DNA of 21,849 nucleotides from assembly GCA_027066935.1 (NCBI GenBank), contig JAMOMX010000455.1, positions 1 through 21,849 of the forward strand, written 5' to 3'. A program made the translations under genes and the position numbers. This DNA comes from Sulfurimonas sp. GTDB lineage: Bacteria; Campylobacterota; Campylobacteria; Campylobacterales; Sulfurimonadaceae. The notes under the pieces were generated by a model. It was not told where the DNA came from. It did no database searches and saw nothing but the letters and a program-made list of their open reading frames with translations. This document shows, in pieces, positions 21,739 through 21,849 of this stretch. Within the stretch, counting starts at the first letter, position 1, and each line of letters begins with the position of its first letter.

Positions 21739-21849
21739 ATGTTTATGTCACTTCTAGCACTATTGGCAGGAGCCAATGGGTATGTGGATATGGAGATGTG
21801 GATTAAATCTAAAAAAAGAGAGCTAAAAGGTGTTTTAGGACATGGATTT
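21739..21849 (+). mobile_element. ISAs1-family-like transposase, N-terminal part, cut by the window edge
   Basis: The open frame from ATG 21739 (preceded by GGGAGAGG) encodes 37 residues, including MSLLALLAGANGYVDMEMW and KSKKRELKGVLG, which match the N-terminal region of ISAs1/H-repeat transposases (usual pattern: a hydrophobic stretch ending in CGA, then W/Y-x-[DE]-[IM]-E). The family normally has a DPR...K-LS segment before this; a related stretch (DAHGNAKLSQ, 21696-21725) is present in another frame, one base out of register. This suggests a frameshifted, decaying IS. No terminal inverted repeat could be set, and the rest is outside the window. Confidence 0.5.

Noticed and set aside
1..21849. 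tRNA, rRNA or other structured RNA genes
   Set aside because: I saw no cloverleaf with a TTCNANNC-type arm and no rRNA-like conserved block on either strand, though weak small RNAs cannot be excluded by eye.

Overview
The window is a chromosomal surface-polysaccharide (capsule or O-antigen type) biosynthesis locus from an AT-rich Gram-negative bacterium. The style of the proteins (metal-type KdsA, KpsF/KdsD with tandem CBS domains, MetK, Gmd/Fcl, small TA modules) suggests Campylobacterota, of the Sulfurimonas/Sulfurovum/Arcobacter kind. That assignment is inference; no rRNA or tRNA is present to anchor it. Almost every gene is on the minus strand, so the locus is transcribed from right to left, and many junctions are 1-, 4- or 8-base overlaps.

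In order of transcription: (1) right edge, plus strand: the N-terminal part of an ISAs1-like transposase, probably decayed. (2) An antitoxin gene followed by a frameshifted PemK/MazF-like toxin. (3) GDP-sugar module: manC, gmd and fcl, giving GDP-mannose to GDP-L-fucose, with an MNT/HEPN (mntA/hepT-type) pair wedged between gmd and fcl. (4) An ORF6N-domain gene overlapping the end of fcl and abutting a second, truncated and frameshifted 3' copy of fcl. (5) A repeat-rich spacer, then a 54-codon ORF coupled to metK. (6) CMP-Kdo module: kdsD, kdsB, a 44-codon ORF and kdsA; no full kdsC is visible. (7) Assembly module: Wzx-like flippase, an unusual 888-residue ferredoxin/FrhB-like/pyruvyltransferase fusion, a KpsS/KpsC-like capsule (Kdo-transferase type) protein, a Wzy-like polymerase, a GT4 and a WaaE-like GT2. 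(8) Two tandem GT2 paralogues separated by an antitoxin gene and an internally deleted RelE/ParE toxin. (9) Left edge: a decayed intergenic stretch with hairpins, an orphan coding fragment and the end of an unrelated plus-strand ORF.

Taken together, the locus could supply GDP-L-fucose and CMP-Kdo, build a repeat unit with several glycosyltransferases, add pyruvate or a redox-derived group through the fusion protein, flip it with Wzx and polymerise it with Wzy. 

The most notable feature is the architecture of the accessory genes. Three of them sit between duplicated stretches of neighbouring DNA: TA between GT2 paralogues, ORF6N between fcl and a partial fcl, and metK between 60-base direct repeats. 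Two of the toxins, and probably the ORF6N protein, carry internal deletions while the biosynthetic genes look intact. A dispersed family of 18-base palindromic repeats occurs in the spacers, and one member appears to have inserted in frame in the partial fcl copy.
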